A stretch of 64,000 nt of DNA from Aristolochia californica (Eukaryota > Streptophyta > Magnoliopsida > Piperales > Aristolochiaceae): the NCBI GenBank assembly GCA_029961685.1, contig JARWKL010000010.1, positions 30,034,111 through 30,098,110 on the forward strand, given 5' to 3'. Below are positions 60,509 through 64,000 of this stretch, one piece after another. Position numbers and translations under genes: made by a program. The notes under the pieces were generated by a model that saw only the letters and a list, made by a program, of their open reading frames with translations, made no database searches and was not told the DNA's origin. Positions within the stretch are counted from its first letter, which is position 1. The number at the start of each line of letters is the position of its first letter.

Positions 60509-61007
60509 CACTATACATGAAAAAGCAGTATTTGTGGAGTATCTTTGCACCACATGTCCATCTTGATCCACCAAAATTTTTGTGAAGTTCCATTTAATCC
60601 TTCTACCACACCAGCCTGGTTTATTTGATTTGCAAAAACTGGAAAACTGGAGCCGCTTGCTTTCCATTGACCTTAACCTGATGGCATGCAAAGTTTAACA
60701 AAGTCAATGACACTTATTGGAGGTTGTGACCGATTGAATTTTGTTGTTATCTATTACAGTGACCTGTCACATTTAATTCGTGCTTTTAGTTAGAGTGGTG
60801 GTCTAACAAGACAAAATTTGCTTCAAAAGACTTAACATAATCATCAAAGATCAAATGAACAGTAGATATCAAAGTTCAAGCCCTTTACCTTGGCAAATAT
60901 TGGAAACTCAGCCATGAATTGATCACAGACAGTATTCACAATCTGTTCATTGGTTCTCGGTTCCTGCCCACATAATTGATTGCTGGGAAAAGCTAGTATT
61001 TCAAGAC
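60509..61007 (-). pseudogene. Glutathione peroxidase relic (two exons, frameshifted)
   Basis: Two middle exons of a plant GPX (thioredoxin-dependent peroxidase), on the minus strand. Exon A (61,007-60,889) encodes [16 protein letters not shown] and [12 protein letters not shown], between a TTTGTAG acceptor and a GTAAAG donor at the positions normal for GPX genes. Exon B (60,677-60,509) encodes [14 protein letters not shown] and [18 protein letters not shown]. Near 60,632 one extra base between FQFL and KSNKPGW breaks the frame and creates a stop. The family motif FPCNQF is FPSNQ here, so that Cys is lost; the Cys of CDQF (resolving position) remains. I found neither the upstream exon with the catalytic Cys nor a clear last exon. 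Most likely a truncated, dead copy. Confidence 0.8.
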
Positions 61008-61779
61008 CTACAAAGCATCCATCAACAATAGTTTGAAAATAAGTCAAAATATAGTCAAATTTTGATTCAGAGACGAGCTCTCATGATTAAAACAGGCAGT
61101 TCAAAGTTTTTTTAAATTAAATAATATGAAGAAGGTACAAACTTCTTATTATATATACTTTCTTTATTAATATCATTCACATGAGATTTTTTGGACCAAT
61201 TTTTTTGATATTTTGATGATGATAAACAAAGACAACATGAAACTTGATTTGTGAGCACGTCATAGCAGCTCATTCATTTCTCTTACAAATATTTTGTTGT
61301 CTATTTTCCTCAAATGCAAAATACTATTAATGGGATAGGAAGATGTCAATACGAGTTATCATATATCCCTGACAGAGCCTCCTTTAGGCTGTTGAAGCTG
61401 ACCTTTGGTTGACATTAGAGTTACAGAAAACAAGCAAAAATGAAAAAGATCAAAGATAAACAATTAACAAAGACATATGGGAACCTAAAAGGTTTAAATG
61501 GTTAAATCTATGGCATACGCTGCCCATGACATAATTGCATTTATAAGATATTTACCATCATTCAAGAAGAAATAGGACTCTAGATGCATTCTGAAGAACA
61601 ACCACCTGAAATTGAGTTGAAAGTCACTCATAAACCCTTCTAGATGCAACATGAACTCCTTTTTTAGCTTTGATGTATAAAAGGACAGATTTCAACTCAT
61701 ATGATTTTTCTTGTTTCATTAGCTGAAAAAGTGTCCTCTTGATGTAGGCTTTTGTGCAAGAACTCGCCCACAGTTTACA
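61008..61779. other. Intergenic DNA between GPX relic and terminal copia
   Basis: Should hold the first exons of the GPX gene if it were complete. I do not see them. Part may belong to the LTR of the next element, whose far end I could not fix. Confidence 0.4.
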
Positions 61780-64000
61780 TTTCTATTTCTTGGTGTTACT
61801 TATGTATGATATGACAATCTTTCCGAAATCCATGTTTATTTTCCGAAAACGAAGAATCAAAGAAGCTCTTCGACTTTTTGTTCGATACATAGGTATAGAG
61901 ATTTAAAACAGAAATTACACTAATACCCTTAGAAAATTAGATATTTACAATTTTGTCCCTTATATACGATAACATCCCCCCTCAAATTGATGCTGGGAAA
62001 TCAACCAACAACAATTTGCCAACCAAAAATTGATGCCGCTGCTGAGTCATTGCTTTAGTGAAGACATCAGCCACTTGGAGATCCGAAGAAATGTGAGGAA
62101 GAGAAATCACCCGACTATCCAAGCTATCGCGGATAGAATGACAATCAACCTCAATATGCTTGGTGCGTTCATAGAAAACAGGGTTGGTGGCAATCTGAAT
62201 AGCACTAGTGTTGTCAGCATGAAGAGGGACTCAAGCTCCGCAAGAAGACCGCGTAGCCATACAATCTCAAAACAAGCAGTAGACATGGCACGATACTCAG
62301 CTTCAGTAGAAGATTTAGAAACACGATCCTATTTCTTACAACGCCAAGAAATTAAGGCATCACCTAAAAACATACACCAACCCGTAGTAGAGCGACGGGT
62401 ATCCGGACACCCAGCCCAATCAGCATCACTATAACCAATAAGTTGAAGGGAGGAGCCTGTAGGAAAGAATAACCCACGAGTAGGAGAACCTCGAAGATAG
62501 CGGATGATACGCCGAACGGCAGCAATATGGAGATGACGAGGAGAGGACATCAACTGACTGACCTGATGAACGGCATAGGAGATGTCAGGGCGAGTAGTGG
62601 TCAAGTAGATGAGACTCCCAACCAAGCGCCGATAGATAGTAGGGTCATCGAGAAGGTCCCCTTCATCTTTCCTGTACCGGACATTGACCTCCATAGGAGT
62701 AGCAGCAGAAGAAGTGTCCTCCAAACCAGCCAAGGTAATAATATCTTGAAGATACTTATGCTGGTTTAAGAAAATACCAGTGGCCCGATGATGGACTTCC
62801 AGGCCTAAGAAATACGTGAGCTGGCCAAGATCTTTCATATGGAAAGTGGAATGTAACACCTGCTGCAGCTTGCGAAGCAGGCCAGAGTCAGTGCCAGTAA
62901 TAAGGATGTCATCCACATAAACCAAGAGAATGACCATGCCCGCGGTAGACTTATGATAGAAGAGAGATGAATCATACTGACTCTGTGTAAACCGGTGGAG
63001 AATCAAAGTGCCACGAAATTTCTCAAACCAAGCTCGGGGGGCTTGCTTAAGCCCATACAGAGGACGACAAAGTTTGCAAACCTGATCAGGAGAGGAGGTA
63101 GGCATACCCGAGGGGAGCTTCATGTATACATCTTCCTGGAGGTCACCGTGGAGAAAGGCATTCTGCACATCCATCTGATGCAGCGGCCAAGACTGAGAGG
63201 CTGCAATCGCGAATATAATACGGACCGTGGTCATCTTGGCAACCGGCGCAAATGTCTCCTCATAGTCAATCCCATATTCCTGTTTGTTGCCCAGAGCTAC
63301 TAGGCGAGCTTTGTACCGATTCAAAGAGCCATCAGAGCGAAGTTTAACCGAGAAAACCCATTTACTGCCAAGAGGCTTAATCGGAGGAGGACAAGGAACA
63401 ATATCCCAAGTGTGATTCTCTTCAAGTGCTTGAAGTTCTGTGGCCATGGCATGCTGCCAACACTCATGGACCATAGCCTGTCTGTAACAAGTGGGAATGG
63501 AAATAGAGGAGAAAGGAGTGACAGGAGATATAGTGGAGAAGAAACCATACCAATGAGGAGGCCGAGAAGGGCGAGTAGACCGGCGAAGAGCGGGAGAAGC
63601 TGGAGCAAGAGGAAGATCAGGCGCCAGGACAAGATCGGGAGGGGGCACAAAGGAAGTAGAACTAAGCTCATGGCCACTACGTCTGCCATACACAAAACCA
63701 GGTTTGAACCGTTCCACAACTGGCGGAGAATCATCAAAGCAAGGGAGAAGAGATAAAGAAGCAGACGGCGGCTCAACATGAGATTGAAAAAAAAATTGAT
63801 TTTCAAAGAAAACCACATTCCGAGAAACACGTAGATGACGAGCAAGTGGATCATAACAAACATAACCCTTTTGAGGGATAGCATAACCAAGAAAAGCACA
63901 TTTAACTGATTGAGCTGTAAGTTTATGTCGTTCATGAGCAGGAAGACGCAAAAAACAAACACAACCAAAAGTTCGAAGAGCAGAATATGAAGGAGTACGG
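61780..64000 (-). mobile_element. Relatively young copia retrotransposon, 3' part, runs off window
   Basis: From the window edge down, one open frame of over 550 codons (64,000-62,329, minus) covers the integrase end (LRTFGCVCFLRLPAHERHKL), all of reverse transcriptase (FAPVAKMTTVRIIFAIAASQ, MDVQNAFLHGDLQEDVYMKL, PLYGLKQAPRAWFEKF, ILLVYVDDILITGTDS) and RNase H up to YSDADWAGCPDTRRSTTGW. A TAG at 62,329-62,331 then interrupts it. SKSSTEAEYRAM continues in the same frame, and after a small deletion near 62,230 the RNase H end ([20 protein letters not shown]) is open to a natural stop by the purine tract TTTGAGGGGGGA. The 3' LTR begins TGTTATCGTATATAAGG at 61,974; its end near 61.78 kb is a guess. 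Confidence 0.9.

Noticed and set aside
62329..63968. Plus-strand and other-frame open frames over the terminal copia pol
   Set aside because: Overlap the long minus-strand pol frame and have no family match.
1..64000. CRISPR arrays, bacterial operons, phage or defence systems
   Set aside because: Introns, plant retrotransposons and chloroplast-targeted genes show this is plant nuclear DNA; no regularly spaced short repeats were seen.

Overview
This is nuclear DNA of a flowering plant, probably a eudicot. The evidence is short GT-AG introns, a chloroplast-type fructose-1,6-bisphosphatase, a multi-exon laccase, a PAR1-family gene, a plant tRNA-Lys, and Ty1/copia retrotransposons whose primer-binding sites match the 3' end of plant initiator tRNA-Met. 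I cannot name the species. No bacterial or viral gene cluster is present. Most open reading frames of 60-120 codons are chance frames in AT-rich DNA or pieces of dead transposons.

Layout. 1-28 kb is almost wholly decayed transposon: a broken copia pol (1-1.8 kb), AT-rich DNA, a lone copia LTR (8.2 kb), two divergent copies of a long LTR-like unit (8.8-10.3 and 12.9-14.7 kb), a miniature LTR element (TRIM) inside the second, a copia LTR plus pol fragment on the minus strand (15.4-17.3 kb), and a minus-strand copia element (about 20.4-27.3 kb) split by a second, plus-strand copia element (23,118-26,991) that left a 5-bp target-site duplication. A six-exon secreted laccase lies at 28,872-31,652. 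31.7-43.4 kb holds no gene I can recognise, but a pile-up of small elements (38.2-40.6 kb): a short LTR with primer site, a second TRIM of the same family, a 171-bp direct duplication and a 1.3-kb terminal-inverted-repeat element with TTA duplications. A three-exon PAR1 gene (43,405-44,594, minus) and a tRNA-Lys(CTT) (44,881-44,953, minus) follow. A full-length but degenerate copia element (46,195-51,636, minus, duplication ATTAT) and a 1.9-kb Mutator-like non-autonomous element (51,800-53,712, 9-bp duplication ATAATTAAA) sit upstream of the chloroplast FBPase gene (54,147-55,879, plus). FBPase converges on a seven-exon LisH-domain gene (56,345-58,979, minus). Behind it lies a glutathione peroxidase relic (60.5-61.0 kb, minus), and the window ends in a comparatively young copia element (to 64,000, minus).

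The genes do not form one pathway. FBPase acts in the Calvin cycle in the chloroplast stroma, laccase in phenolic oxidation in the cell wall, PAR1 is a secreted Cys-rich protein of poorly known role, and the LisH protein is probably nuclear and of unknown role. The strongest observations are mobile-element structures readable to the base: nested insertion, TRIM family, Mutator-like element next to FBPase, TTA/TIR element and 171-bp duplication. Next come the cell-cycle-like promoter motifs of the LisH gene and the broken GPX gene. I found no convincing undescribed biological system. Exon models were built by eye from splice signals, reading frame and family similarity.
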